Shown: positions 22,783 through 34,489 of the stretch, piece by piece
Layout: each line of letters starts with the position of its first letter
How positions within the stretch are numbered: the stretch's first letter is position 1
Notes under the pieces: model-generated
The model's database searches: none
Seen by the model: only the letters and a program-made list of their open reading frames with translations
Told to the model about the DNA's origin: nothing
Source: Dentipellis sp. KUC8613
Lineage: Eukaryota; Basidiomycota; Agaricomycetes; Russulales; Hericiaceae
Assembly: GCA_002286715.1 (NCBI GenBank)
Contig: NSJX01000011.1
Location: 194,106-258,105, forward strand
Length of the DNA stretch: 64,000 nucleotides
Direction of reading: 5' to 3'
Program-made: the position numbers and the translations under genes

Positions 22783-22949
22783 GGCGGGGAGAAGGTGAGA
22801 GTCGAGGTTGCGGTGGCTGGCTGCTCGACCAAATCAACCGCTCGACGCGTCGCATCACGTGGCGGCGTCATTGTGGCCGGCGCGTGACCTCTTATTAGCC
22901 CGCCTCCGCGCACCTTTCTGAGTCTCCGCGCCGCCTGCATCTCGCCGCC
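22783..22949. promoter_or_regulatory. Shared divergent promoter kinesin-5 / ELF1
   Basis: 167 bases between head-to-head start codons. The region is GC-rich and without an obvious TATA box. Inferred from layout. Confidence 0.4.
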
Positions 22950-23398
22950 ATGGGTAAACGGAAAAAGTCTTCGCGCAAGCCAGCTCCCTCTCGAAAGAAG
23001 GACCCACTAGGTGCGTACGCTCGCCATTCATCCCGCGGTTGCTTACAGCCTATGTCTCGCAGATACGACGTTCACTTGTTTGTTCTGCCATCATGACAAC
23101 TCCGTCTCGGTGAAAGTAGATCGGAAGGAAGGTATCGCCCAGCTCGTATGCAAAATCTGCGACCAGAGGTACCAAAGCAAAGTCAACCGTGAGTGACAGA
23201 GAATTCCCTTTGTCAGTCAAGCTGATCTCCGGGTTAGATTTGACTGAACCGATTGACATATACTCGGAGTGGATAGATGCTGCCGACGCCGCCGAAAAGG
23301 AGCGGGTTGTCCAGCGCCGTCCTGCTGCCGCTTCGTCTAGCAGACCTCGACCAGCAGCACCACCTTCTGTTCCCAGCGACGACGAGGATGATGACTGA
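22950..23398 (+). CDS. ELF1: Transcription elongation factor 1 homologue (Elf1/ELOF1, Zn ribbon)
   Basis: Small chromatin-associated elongation factor with a treble-clef zinc ribbon that binds elongating RNA polymerase II. The start at 22950 opens MGKRKKSSRKPAPSRKKDPL, the conserved basic N-terminus. After an intron comes TTFTCLFCHHDNSVSVKVDR, then GIAQLVCKICDQRYQSKVN, giving the four zinc ligands CxxC...CxxC. After a second intron (GTGAGT...TTAG) the helix LTEPIDIYSEWIDAADAAEK completes the fold. A fungal-type tail of Ala/Pro/Arg and a final acidic DDEDDD end at 23398. Length is about 120 residues. Confidence 0.93.
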
Positions 23399-23790
23399 TG
23401 TGTATACTTAGCTTCTGTTAGTGTCGGACTGTCTTTCTACTTGTACTGCGCCCAGCATCCATTCACAATGTGCCATATAATCCAAGCCAATTCTTTGTTC
23501 CCAGTCGTGGCGCGTGCCGGCGCATGAGAGTCGATTACATGTAGCGAATTGAAGCTCAGAGGCATGCCTGAGCCTCGAGATGCGGGTGTGGCGACAACAG
23601 CGCCAAACAGGGTGAGAACGCTTGTGTCCGACCACGTCGCGACAATACAGTCGCGACGCCGCTCATCTCCTCCATCTGCTCCGGACACGCGTATATACCG
23701 ATAGAGCTTTCGCGTCCGTTCGTCCGCCTCGCTTCCCAGCGCGCCGTTCTATATACCCCCCTCTCCCTATAGACTTTCCTTGACAACGCC

Positions 23791-26700
23791 ATGTCTTCCA
23801 CTAACAACATCAAGGTCGTTTGTCGGTTAGTCTCGCGATCGCCACCCATTGCACGCGCCGCTACACGATGCTTACATGCTGCGATAAATCAGATTTCGAC
23901 CACCAAATGCAATTGAGCAGAGAGAGAAGAGTGAAATAGTGGTGGCATTCGATGACAACCTCTCGACCGTTCAGCTGCGCTCGGCACAACTCAGTTCGGG
24001 CCCGGAGAAGGATGGATTCACGTTTGATAGGGTATTCCCTATGGGCACGAAGCAGCAGGAAGTCTTTGACTACGGTGTGAAGGAGTGCGTCGCATATATC
24101 TTGTGGTACATTCCGCTACTAACGCGTGCTCGCGATCCTCCTCCAGTATCGTAAAGGGTAAGGACCATTCAGGCTGTCGAGCCTGTTGCTACGTCGCTAA
24201 CACTGCTACTAGATGTTTTGGATGGTTACAATGGAACTGTCTTCGCGTACGGTCAAACTGGTAGTGGAAAGACCTTCACCATGATGGTTCGGGACCTGAA
24301 AGCTTTCACTTCCCTCCCTTCACTGACGCTTGTCTCGTAGGGTGCAGACATCGATTCCGAAGAACTGAAGGGTATTATCCCTCGTATCACTGAGCAGATC
24401 TTCCAGTCCATCGTAGAGTCGGACGCACATCTAGAGTACTTTGTCAAAGTGTCCTACATGGAGATTTACCTCGAGCGCATTCGAGATTTGCTTCAACGTG
24501 AGCAGCCTGTTCCTGATTCTATTGTCGATGGTGAACCAAATGTGTCATGCTGTTTATAGCCCAGAACGACAACCTTCAGGTACATGAAGAGAAGTCAAAG
24601 GGTGTCTACGTGAAGAATCTGTCCGACTACTATGTCAGCAGTGCGCGGGAAGTGTACGAGATCATGAGACAGGGAGGTGCTGCTCGGGTGGTCACGTCTA
24701 CTAGTATGTCACATCTTCGTCTCCATTCCTTCATATCCGATTAATTCATGTATGCAGACATGAACGCCGAGAGTTCTCGGTCGCATTCCATCTTCCTTAT
24801 CACAATCAGCCAACGAAACACGGAGACGGGCGCGCAGAAGACCGGAAACCTGTACCTGGTGGATCTCGCAGGTTCCGAGAAAGTCGGAAAGACGGGAGCA
24901 TCTGGACAGACATTGGAGGAGGCGAAGAAGATCAACAAGTCACTGTCTGCACTCGGTATGGTCATCAATGCGCTGACTGACAGCAAGGTCCGTGGCTATA
25001 GGCGCATATACGATGATGCAGCGTACTGACTTTTGCGAATAGGCGAAGCACATTCCATATCGTGACTCGAAATTGACCCGTATCCTGCAGGAGTCGTTGG
25101 GTGGTAACTCCCGCACGACTCTCATCATCAACTGCTCTCCTGCATCCTACAATGAGTCAGAAACGCTTTCAACCCTTCGTTTCGGTATCCGTGCCAAGTC
25201 GATCAAGAACAGCGCCCGCGTCAATGCCGAGCTTTCTCCCCTCGAACTCAAGACACTGTTACAGAAAGCCCAGGTGGCAAATGCTTCGTACCAGAAGACT
25301 ATCGCTGCTCTCGAGGCAGAACTCGCTGTCTGGCGATCTGGAGGCCATGTCGAGCCTGCCGACTATGCCGTTGCTGGTAGCGACAAGGCCGGCGCCACCG
25401 CACCCAAGAAGCCCCCCACATCGCCTACACCGTCGACGCCTTCTACACGCCCTATGACGCCTGTGAACCCTGCTATCGAGGGTCTGAAGGAGCTGGACAG
25501 CAGACCGCAGACGCCTACTGTGATCGGCCTCGACAAGGACGAGCGTGAAGAGTTCTTGAAGAGGGAGAACGAACTCAGCGACCAGTTGGCTGAGCGTGAG
25601 AGGGCTCTCAACGCGGCCCAGAAGCTCGTGGAGGAACTCAAGGAGGAGCTTGCGTTCTTAAAGGAGCAGGAGGGCACGACATCCAAGGTTTGGATTTTCT
25701 TTGTGTATATATTCTTAGCTCACCTGATTCGGCCATGATGCAGGAGAACAAGGCGATGTCGGCGCAACTGAACGAGCTCCGGCTGCAAGTCGAGCGTCTG
25801 GACTACGACAACAAAGAGGGTGTCATCACCATTGACATCCTGAAGGAGCAGAACCTCGACTCCAAGAACGAACTCGAGGAGCTCAAGAAGACCATCGCGG
25901 ACCTCAAGAGCTCGCAGAAGGACGTCTCCACCGAGGACAAGGAGAAGCGCAAGCAGGAGAAGATGGCGCTCATGATGGCGCAGTTCGATACGGTATGTCG
26001 AGAAGGCTATTTTCTTGTCGAGATGCCCAGCTGAGCCATCTGTCCCTCGCAGCAAGGCACGTTTTCTGAGAAAGACGAGCAGCTTCGCCAGATCTTGGCG
26101 AAGCTTGATACCATTGACTCGGACACTGCTGTTTCTACTCTCTCTGTTGATGACATCACTCAAGTTCGCCGACAACTCGCCGAGGGCCAGTCCCTTATTC
26201 GGGATACCGTTGATCGCTTGCGCCAGAGGCAGGAGGAGAACGAGATGATCACGAGGCGGAAGGACGAGCTGGAGAGCCGTCTTGCTGCTCTTGAGGCCGA
26301 GTACGAGGAGCTTTTGGGTTGGTGTTGTTCCGTCGCACGTCGGTGATGTTGTCTAACAATTTCCTACAGAGAAGACGATTCATGACGAGGAGACGAGCAA
26401 TGTCGATCTTGCCGAATCCATGGCTGAGCTCAAGGTATGAGACTTTCCGTGCTGTTGGTCGCCAATAACTCATCTTCTTGTAGAACAAACTCGAGGCGCA
26501 GTACGCCGCCAAGCGCGACGCACATGTCAACGAGGTTGCCGATCTTAAGCAGCAGCTTGAGATGAAGGGCAACGAGCTCCGCAGCTTGAACGCGTCAATC
26601 GACAGCCTGAAGGGTGTCAACGAGGAGCTGAAGGTGAGTATCTCGAAATACAGCCGCTACTCTTCTGTTGACGGTCCTCCAGCGTGCCTTTGCGGTCACG

Positions 26701-27676
26701 TCGGCGGGTATCGAGGGTGGCAAGAACCTGGCGGAGAGCGCCCAGGACCTCGAGCGGACTCGCAAGGCCATCAACGTTCAGTTGGCCGAGTTCGACGGTG
26801 TCAAGAAGTCGCTCATGCGTGACCTTCAGAACCGCTGCGAGAAGGCTCGTTTTGAGAGTTCCTGTATTCGACATATTCTCACCGTTCTTCTATAGGTTGT
26901 TGAGCTCGAGATCCAGCTCGATGAGATCAAGGAGCAGTACAACAATGTCATCCGCAACAGCAACTCGAAGGCTCAGCAGAAGAAGATGGCCTTCTTGGAG
27001 CGTAACCTGGAGCAGCTGACCCTGGTGCAGAAGCAGGTACGCCACCGTGCTAGATCCGGGGTTTGTTTCAACTGACAATCGCGGTTCATCAGCTCGTCGA
27101 CCAAAACTCCGCGCTCAAGAAGGAAGCTGGCATCGCGGAGCGCAAACTGCTGGCCCGCAACGAGCGGATACAGAACCTAGAAGCGCTTTTGCAGGATGCT
27201 GATCGCCGGCTCGCTATGCAGAACCAGCGATTCGAAGCACAGCTGCAAGCGGTGAAAGACCGGCTGGATCAGGCGCGAGGTGCGGACGCTTCTACGCGAT
27301 CTGGGCCGTGGCTGACTTGTTTTGCGATTTTCAGCCCAGAAGGCGGCTACAACATCATCCCTGAGCTTTGGGCGGATTGCGAAGCCCCTCCGTGGAGGAG
27401 GTGGCGCCGCCCCAAGCGCCGCATCCGGGCCGACGCCCGTGTCTGGAGGAGGGATGTCTGCGAACCCGCTGTCTCGCTTGCAGAACGAGGAAGGGTGCGT
27501 CGGGCTCATTATGTCTCCGCGTAAACGTAGCTGATGATCCGTTCTTTCATTTTCGTGCGGCCTCGGGGTTACACCTACAGGAGCGGTAAGCAGCTCTTCG
27601 GATGTGGTGTACCGGAGACGATCGCTGACGTCGTTCTGCAGGCAAGCGTGCTTCGTGGTTCTTCCAGTCCCGATGA
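23791..27676 (+). CDS. KHC: Conventional kinesin heavy chain (kinesin-1)
   Basis: Fungal conventional kinesin, a processive plus-end motor for vesicle and mRNA traffic in hyphae. The start at 23791 opens [12 protein letters not shown]; after an intron the motor continues [20 protein letters not shown]. The P-loop is [15 protein letters not shown], Switch [21 protein letters not shown], Switch [22 protein letters not shown]. The motor ends [20 protein letters not shown] and [21 protein letters not shown] Pro/Thr-rich hinge and a long coiled coil follow. The tail ends [10 protein letters not shown], as in other fungal KHCs. At least ten introns are present. The last two flank a 5-base microexon at 27581-27585 needed to keep the frame into the conserved tail. 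Stop at 27676. Confidence 0.92.
27581..27585 (+). other. Five-base microexon in the kinesin-1 gene
   Basis: The penultimate exon piece is GAGCG. It lies between an 86-base intron (27495-27580, GTGCGT...CTACAG) and a 56-base intron (27586-27641, GTAAGC...CTGCAG). Inclusion gives [16 protein letters not shown] in frame; skipping it shifts the frame just before the conserved C-terminal motif. Confidence 0.7.
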
Positions 27677-28746
27677 GCGTGTGTGCGGGTTGTGTTTCTG
27701 CGCTTTCATTGTTGTCTGCTATCCAATACCCTTGTTGGTTGTACCTCTCTACACTACATCTACCCATTGTCACCGCATTTACAAGAACGCAATACAGCTG
27801 TCGGAATCCGGGTCTGGGGTGAGGACTAAGAATTGGCAGTGGTTTCATAAAGGACCGGAAAGGGCAAGCTCTCCGAGTGACAGGCTAAATTTTTCGTGAT
27901 ATGTACGGCAAGAGTTCATTTGGCGGGCCTGGTTGATAGGATGAAGGCCGTTACGGAAGGGGCAGTTGTGTCCCACGAGGACGGCGTGGTTGTGGAGATC
28001 TCCAGGAGATCGGGGAGCGGTCAGACTGACGTGGTGCAGCGGGCGGGGGCGCGGAGAGAGACTCGTGCCGGAGACGACGAAGGAGAGTGAAGAGGATGGC
28101 GGGGGTGATGTGAAGGGGCGGGCGGGGCGGGAAGGGGAAGGGCGGAGTTGTTGACGCAAGAAGCAGGGTGCTTCTCGGGGGTTCTTTTGAGATTGAAGTG
28201 GTTGCAAGCGACGCGGCGAGGTGCGGCAGCTGCTGGCCAGTGACAAGGCTGTGCGCAACATATGTGACAACCAAAGGTCGATCCCTCCTCACACATCCTT
28301 TTGGGGCTCGACGCTTTCGTCACTTTCTCCCGAATTTCTTTTTGCTTCCGACGCAACCCCTTCGTTGCCGTCTCCCTCCCTTCCCTCTCTTTCCCTCTCT
28401 TTCCTCTCAGCGACCCCTTGCTCTGGTCGTCGCTGTCTTTACCCTTTTCTTAGAGGATTTTCTTTCGCTTTTCGTACTAATCCCGTACGTCCGTCCCTTT
28501 GTCCGATCTACTTTCGGCTCTGCTATCCTGCCAGCGCGTGTCCGGCACTGCTCCATCCCGCATTTGTTTACCGTCCCCGACGCGTGTCTGACCATTCTGT
28601 CTGCAGCGTAATTGAGTAACAAAGGCTCGGGTCTCTGTCCGTCCTCTTAATACCACCTTCGTCCTTACCCTGTGAGTCATATCACACCTATATTGCTCAT
28701 GGCCCTCGTAATCCAACATTCCCCCTCGCCCTTTCCAGCGTCACCC
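27677..28746. promoter_or_regulatory. Upstream region and 5' UTR of the Pumilio gene, with pyrimidine-rich tract
   Basis: About 1.07 kb between the kinesin stop and the PUF start. Positions roughly 28310-28460 are strongly C/T-rich on the plus strand (runs such as CCCTCTCTTTCCCTCTCTTT), as is common just upstream of highly transcribed fungal genes. A likely 5' UTR intron runs 28672-28738 (GTGAGT...TTCCAG), which removes the ATG at 28699 and leaves 28747 as the first ATG. Minus-strand open frames here look like shadows. Confidence 0.5.
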
Positions 28747-31700
28747 ATGGCTGCCAATAGCCACGACGTCTCGTCTCGCAAGCCCTCAGGCTCCTCTACT
28801 CGTTCCAGCGCCCACTCGCCGTCGGGCTCTCCAGGCAACGTTCGCATCTCGAGTTATATGACGCGTCCTTTCCAGCTCACGACGCGTTTCCTTCCCCGCA
28901 GCCTCAAAACCAACGCAAACTTACACCTCATAGTACCGGCAACATGTTTGGAGTCGGAATGGGTCCTGCAGGAGGTTTAAAGGGCCTCAACTCTGGTTGG
29001 CAGGTGAGTAACGCGTTGCTTTCGTGTCACTTGTATATTGACGCGTCATAGGTTTGGGGGAACGGCACACAGTCGTCCAAACGCAACCCATCAATATCGT
29101 CTGCCGCCAGCGTTGCGGAACTCGCGTCTGCACAGGGTGATTCCAGTTTCAGAACTAATCTTTCAGAAGGTTGGAATTCGGGGCGACCTCCAAGCGGTGC
29201 ATGGGAGGACGTGAATGGGAGCCCGCAGAAGAAAGAGCTGTTGCAGCTCGTCAGTACTCTATGTCATTCCGAGATTGCGCCAGCGCACTTATCATCATCG
29301 TTATCACCCGCGCAGGACTCTTTGGCGCTGCATCATGCGCGGCAACGCCAGCCTGCTTCCGCATCTTTTGCCACGCCACGCATGGTGGGCACCATCTCTC
29401 GGCTATAACGGCTTTTTCAATGACATAATTCTTGACTCACGCAGGACGACCGATCTCCGGGAGTGGGGAAGACAGGTCAATTCTCTCCTCAACGTTTTGA
29501 TAATTCTCTCAATAAAGACCCTGCCCCGTCGCAACGTTATGCGCCCGCGGCATCTCCCCAACCTTCAGGCTTCGGTTCTTCGTCATCCCCTTTCGCCAAT
29601 CAGCAAGTCCTCCAAAACACGAACATGGGTTACGACACGATGCAAACATCCAATGTCGTCGAGAACGAGCTCGCAATGGGCCTCCGTGGCATGGCCGTAG
29701 AGGACGACTCGTATGGTGTCCCTCAACAGGGCTCTCCATATCGCCAGCAAGGCTCCGGCAACCAACAGTCCGCAGGGGGTGCTGGCGGCCACCCATCAGT
29801 TCCGCAGATCCGTGGTCCTCCCATGCCGCAGCCTCGAGGCCCGTACAATGCCTACCCGCAAACCGATTATGGGACGTACTACACGGGGCCCCCTTCCAGG
29901 CGCGACAATTACGTAGATTACTCATACCCTTATGATGCCTATCGGGCGACCCCGGACCCGACCTTATATCCGTCTTCTTCAGTGAGTGCGAGTACCTCCC
30001 CGGCAAACGCATATCCTTCGGTATCCACGCGCCGTGCATCCCCCACTCAGTATGCTGACGTATATTCCACAGCAGCCGGGGGTGTTTTATGACTATACTG
30101 GACCAGCTCGCCCTCCTGGTTCCCAATTTTACTACGCCGCTCAGCCCATGGTATACCCAGGCCCGCCCTCGCACTCGCCCATGCTGACCCCTCAACTTGC
30201 TTCCGCTGTCCCGGCGTCACTGTCGGACAAGAAGCGTGAGCTTCAGGTAAGTTCATCTGCTATGAGGCCTGCGTGTATATGTCTGAATCTCTACGCACAG
30301 TACAACCTGCAGCAACACCAGCAATTGGCGTCACAAGGCCTCATGTACCCTTCCCTCCGCTCCTCGCCGTCACCGCACCAGGCGTATCCTGGCATGGATT
30401 ACAACGCGCAACTACCCGGCTTGCCTCTATATGGCGGCCTTGGCATGCAGACTATGCCTATGTACCCTGGACACGGTGGGCGTCGGAGAGAGGGTGATGT
30501 TGCGATCCGCAGCCCCTTGCTTGACGAGTTCCGCGCTAACAAGGCAAGGAAGTGGGAACTGAGGGTGCGTGATTCTTTCTTTCGTCGGCTCCACTGACGC
30601 ATGCTCACTGTCCTTTCAGGATATCTTCGGGTACATTGTGGAGTTCAGTGGCGATCAGCACGGGTCGCGCTTTATTCAGCAGAGGCTAGAGAACGCGACC
30701 AGTGAGGAGAAACAGATGGTGTTCGACGAGATCGTGCCGAACAACGCTCTACAACTCATCCAAGACGTGTTTGGTAACTATGTAAGTGTGTTTAAGTGCT
30801 CTACTAAGCCCCGCTTCTGACGCTTCTTTTCGTCGTGTAGGTCATCCAGAAGCTGTTTGAGCATGGTACGCAAGTGCAGAAAACTCTTCTGGCGAATGCT
30901 ATGGAGGGGCATATTCTTCCGCTGTCTTTACAGATGTATGGCTGCCGTGTAGTTCAAAAGGTAACTTTCCTCGCCGCAAGCACGCGTATGATGATGTACT
31001 GACCTTTCTGATAGGCTGTAGAATACATTCTGCCTGATCAGCAAGCCGTGTTCGTCAAGGAACTTGAGCCTCACGTACTTAAGTGTGTCAAGGACGCCAA
31101 CGGCAACCACGTAAGTTTCCGCCGTCATCGCGACGGCTTCCATTGACGTTCTCGCTCTAGGTCGTTCAAAAGCTGATTGAGCGCGTCGCTCCTGAGCGTC
31201 TTGCGTTTGTCACTGCATTCAAAGGCAGCGTGTTCGAGCTGTCGACGCATCCATACGGCTGTCGTGTTCTTCAGAGATGCTTCGAGCATCTAGGAGAGGA
31301 ACAGGTCAGGCCGCTTTTGGACGAGCTTCACAAGTATGCAATCAACTTGATGCAAGATCAGTTCGGGGTACGTGAACATGCGCCCACTGTCCACCACACG
31401 CAGAACATCGCTGATCTTTACGTTTGTGGCAGAACTACGTCATTCAGTTTGTGCTCGAGCACGGGCAGCCGCACGACAGGGCCCTGATCATCTCCAAGCT
31501 CCGGGGACAGATGCTGCACATGTCACGTCACAAGTTTGCTTCCAACGTCTGCGAGAAGGCACTTGTGACGGCCGACAGCGAGAGTCGCAGACAGCTGATT
31601 GACGAGATCATGACCCCCAAGGGCGACGGTGTCAGTCCGATCGTGACGATGATGAAGGACCAGTTCGCAAGTGCGTGGAATGCCGCTGATGCTGATTGTT

Positions 31701-32006
31701 CTGATCGCTGACTTGTCGGGCGCAGACTACGTTCTCCAACGCGCCCTGACTGTCGTCGAAGGAGATCAAAAAGAAGAGCTGATCAACAAAGTTCGACCGC
31801 AGTTGGTCAGCATGCGCAGGTACTCGAGTGCCTACAGCAAGCATCTTATTTCAAGTACGTACCTTATGTTGGTATTCCGCAGGCAGGAAGTCACGGCGCT
31901 CACATTTATAGCAGTCGAACGCTTGCTTGAGCGCATCTCCAACCTGAAGGCTGGAGAATCCATCCAGGCGCTCGACGGCGCGAACGCGCCCTCAGACAAG
32001 CTCTAA
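28747..32006 (+). CDS. PUF: Pumilio-family (PUF) RNA-binding protein
   Basis: Post-transcriptional regulator that binds 3' UTR sites through eight Puf repeats. The N-terminal half is low complexity (Ser, Pro, Gln, Tyr) with [16 protein letters not shown] and [14 protein letters not shown]. The repeats begin [20 protein letters not shown], then [118 protein letters not shown] and [20 protein letters not shown]. The helix-2 triplets (SRxxQ, NYxxQ, CRxxQ, NHxxQ, CRxxQ, NYxxQ, SNxxE, NYxxQ) match the canonical Puf3/PUM code for a UGUANAUA-like site. Introns often fall inside repeats. Stop at 32006. Confidence 0.93.
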
Positions 32007-32604
32007 GCCCCCAGTGTCTGTCTGTCCGTACTATTGTCCTCACATCACATCCATATAATTGCCATCAGCCAGTTCTGTCTTTTCATTTCGCATGCTACAC
32101 TAGTTCATTCCCTTTAGCATCTCACTCGCAATCTCGCTCTGCAGCATCACATCTCATAGTAATACTCTGCGTCATTCACTGTTGGATACCATTGCCCCTT
32201 CGTGTTGCTGAACAATGTCTCCCGTCTCTCCATACGTTCATTGTTTTTGCAACTTGCTATCATACATAGGGACCCCTTTTAGTTACCCGTTCATCATCAT
32301 CTGGCTGCATTCCTACAGTACCCCCCATGCTACATACCTCGCTGGAGCAAAGATATCTAATGATCAGACATTCTGGGATTTACCCGTTCCTTCCTTTCTG
32401 ATTTTACTTTGCGGTTCGTGGCGTGTGTTTGAACCGTACTTCAGTCTCTATCACAACGAAGTCTCGCAAGATGCAGAATTTGAATGCACGAGGCTTTTGA
32501 TACAAAAGTAGCGATGGGAAGCTTCGGTAAAATATCAAACAGGCTACACGTACAATGGCTAGAGATACAATGCCGCAAGGGCAAGAACAGTTGAAAACTT
32601 CAAT
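32007..32604. other. Convergent intergenic stretch after the PUF gene
   Basis: About 600 bases between the PUF stop and the 3' end of the first orphan paralogue. It should contain both 3' untranslated regions. An open frame at 32215-32511 is hydrophobic in parts but has no recognisable domain, and I do not call it. Confidence 0.45.
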
Positions 32605-33272
32605 TCACAACGGTAGGATCAAGGAGCTGAAATCGGAACGACCATCCCTGACCATCCTGCTCTTGTAGCTCTCGCAAAACTCCATAAATCCCTCCGGGTT
32701 CATCCGCTGCTGAGGCTGCCTACCGTCACTGAAGTCCTCCAAAAGGCTGTCGCAAAACATCCAGATGGTTTCGATGGCCTCAGGGGTCAGCGGCTTGCCG
32801 TCCTCGCGCATCACAGTAACCTGAAGTATAGTCAGCACAGGTCCTTCAATGCAAGCGTTAGAGATTTATCCTACCGTTCCGACGTTCTGCTGCCATCTGA
32901 CGCGTTCATCCGTTCAGCGATAAAGCCGGCGGTCGTCGTTGGGCGTACTTACGAGGGAGGCGCGAACCCGGTGACTGGGTCGATCATCAGGTAGGTGGTG
33001 ATTTGGTTGTCCAGAGCGGCCGAATGCCGAATTGCGAACGGGCTCTCTTGGAGGTGACGCCAGACGGCGATGGGCACGCCTGTGAGCGCAGAGACGGGGC
33101 TGATGGTGCCCTCTTGGTAGATCTCGTGCGAGGGGGGAAGCTCCACGGGGCTGAAGACGCCGAATTGCCCTCTCTCACCATCGCAGGCGACGACAACGCC
33201 CTGAACGGCCTGGGCAGAATCGTTCAGCTCTGTGGTAGGGATAATTACTAACTTCTCCTGAGAGGTAGACAT
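32605..33272 (-). CDS. Uncharacterised protein, tandem paralogue A
   Basis: I do not recognise a named family. The start at 33272 opens MSTSQEKLVIIPTTELNDSA. Exon 1 reads VQGVVVACDGERGQFGVFSP-VELPPSHEIYQEGTISPVSA and LTGVPIAVWRHLQESPFAIR, DNQITTYLMIDPVTGFAPP. A short exon WQQNVG follows, then VTVMREDGKPLTPEAIETIW-MFCDSLLEDFSD, MNPEGFMEFCESYKSRMVRD, ending LILPL at 32605. It aligns along its whole length with the next gene, including the exon borders. About 175 residues, with no signal peptide or membrane span. The codon and exon pattern and the close paralogue support a real gene; the function is unknown. Confidence 0.68.
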
Positions 33273-33485
33273 GGTGCTGATGGTTGAGAGGAAGAGGAGG
33301 CGTTGACGTATAGGGGCTGGGGGCGGAAGTCCCAAGACATGCGGATATATTCTGCATAGTGGTATTTCAATGCACGTACAAAACTCACGCCAGGCCTGTA
33401 AATAGGTGTGCACGAGAGCGACCCAGAGTGAAGCTGCATAAAGAACAACAAGTCGGTGAAGCAAGGACGATGATAGCATTCTGTA

Positions 33486-34134
33486 TCAAATAGGGATGGA
33501 GAGAGACTTGAAACGAGTCTTGCCATCTCTGATCATACGTTGCTTGTACTTCTGACAAAATTCTCCGAATCCTTCTGGAGTCATCCGTTCCGTAGGGACT
33601 TGGAGGCCGTCGCTATCGCTTATGATACTACTGCAGAACTGCCACAAGGCTTCGATGGCCTCGAGAGTTAGTGGCTTACGGTCCTGGCGTACAACGGTAA
33701 CCTGATTTGAAATGAGCGTCGTGAACGGCACGAATCTGCAAGACGTCGCACCGTCCCAACATTGAGCTGCCACCTAAAGTATACCGATGTCAGTTGGGCA
33801 AATGAAGGTGGTATTATGTGGTGGGTTTTCACATCATATCCGCTAATCCATTGTGGGGCTGGATCATGAGGTAGGTGACGATTTGGTTGTCCAATCCCGA
33901 CGACCTCTCTATTGTAAATGGATCCTGCTCGATGTGTCGCCAGACTAGAATCGGCACACCAACGAGCGCGGTGAGTGGGGCAAGGATGCCCTGTTGGTGA
34001 ATTTGGTGCGATGGAGGCACCTGCACGGAGCTGAAGATACCGCGAGATGCTCTCTCGTCGTTGCAGGCGATAATGACCCCTTCGACGGGCTCATTTGGGC
34101 CTGCAGCAGGAAGCGTGATTGGAGGCTCATGCAT
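33486..34134 (-). CDS. Uncharacterised protein, tandem paralogue B
   Basis: Full-length paralogue of the adjacent gene at 32605-33272. The shared blocks are VEGVIIACNDERASRGIFSS-VQVPPSHQIHQQGILAPLTA, LVGVPILVWRHIEQDPFTIE, LDNQIVTYLMIQP, the short exon WQLNVG, and VTVVRQDRKPLTLEAIEALW-QFCSSIISD followed by MTPEGFGEFCQKYKQRMIRD, ending SLSIPI. The start at 34134 (MHEPPITLPAAGPNEP) gives a product matching paralogue A; an in-frame ATG at 34215 would add 27 residues. Family and function are not recognised. Divergence between the copies is substantial, so the duplication is not recent. Confidence 0.65.
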
Positions 34135-34489
34135 CGGAGAAATGTGCGCGTGGGGAAAAGCACTTCTAAGAACCTTGTAACCGCTTACAAGACCCACAAT
34201 CGCTGAAAGGCTCACAATCGCTTACAGCGCTGAGTGATGCATATAAGGTGCAAAAAGGCTGCTTGTATTCGGTATATAGCGGCTGGCAAGTTGAGAATAG
34301 ATTTTGACACATAACAAGATTTTGAGAGCTTCGGAAGATATGCCATATATTAGCAGACAGTTGTAGCCCTCGCTGCATTGCTCAATTTTCTATTTGCCAC
34401 GTTTCACACATTGGGATTAAACATCACTATATTGCACAATTACACCTAGGGAAACTATAGCAGCCGCAAGGCCCCAAAAGCAAAGATTA

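Noticed and set aside
27177..27848. 223-codon minus-strand open frame over the kinesin 3' end
   Set aside because: Antisense shadow of the kinesin coiled coil and tail; no recognisable domain.
27845..28356. Overlapping minus-strand open frames upstream of the PUF gene
   Set aside because: They run through the C/T-rich promoter tract; composition explains the open frames.
29509..30195. 228-codon minus-strand open frame
   Set aside because: Antisense shadow of the low-complexity N-half of the Pumilio gene.
32215..32511. 98-codon plus-strand open frame after PUF
   Set aside because: No family resemblance; it lies in the expected 3' untranslated region.
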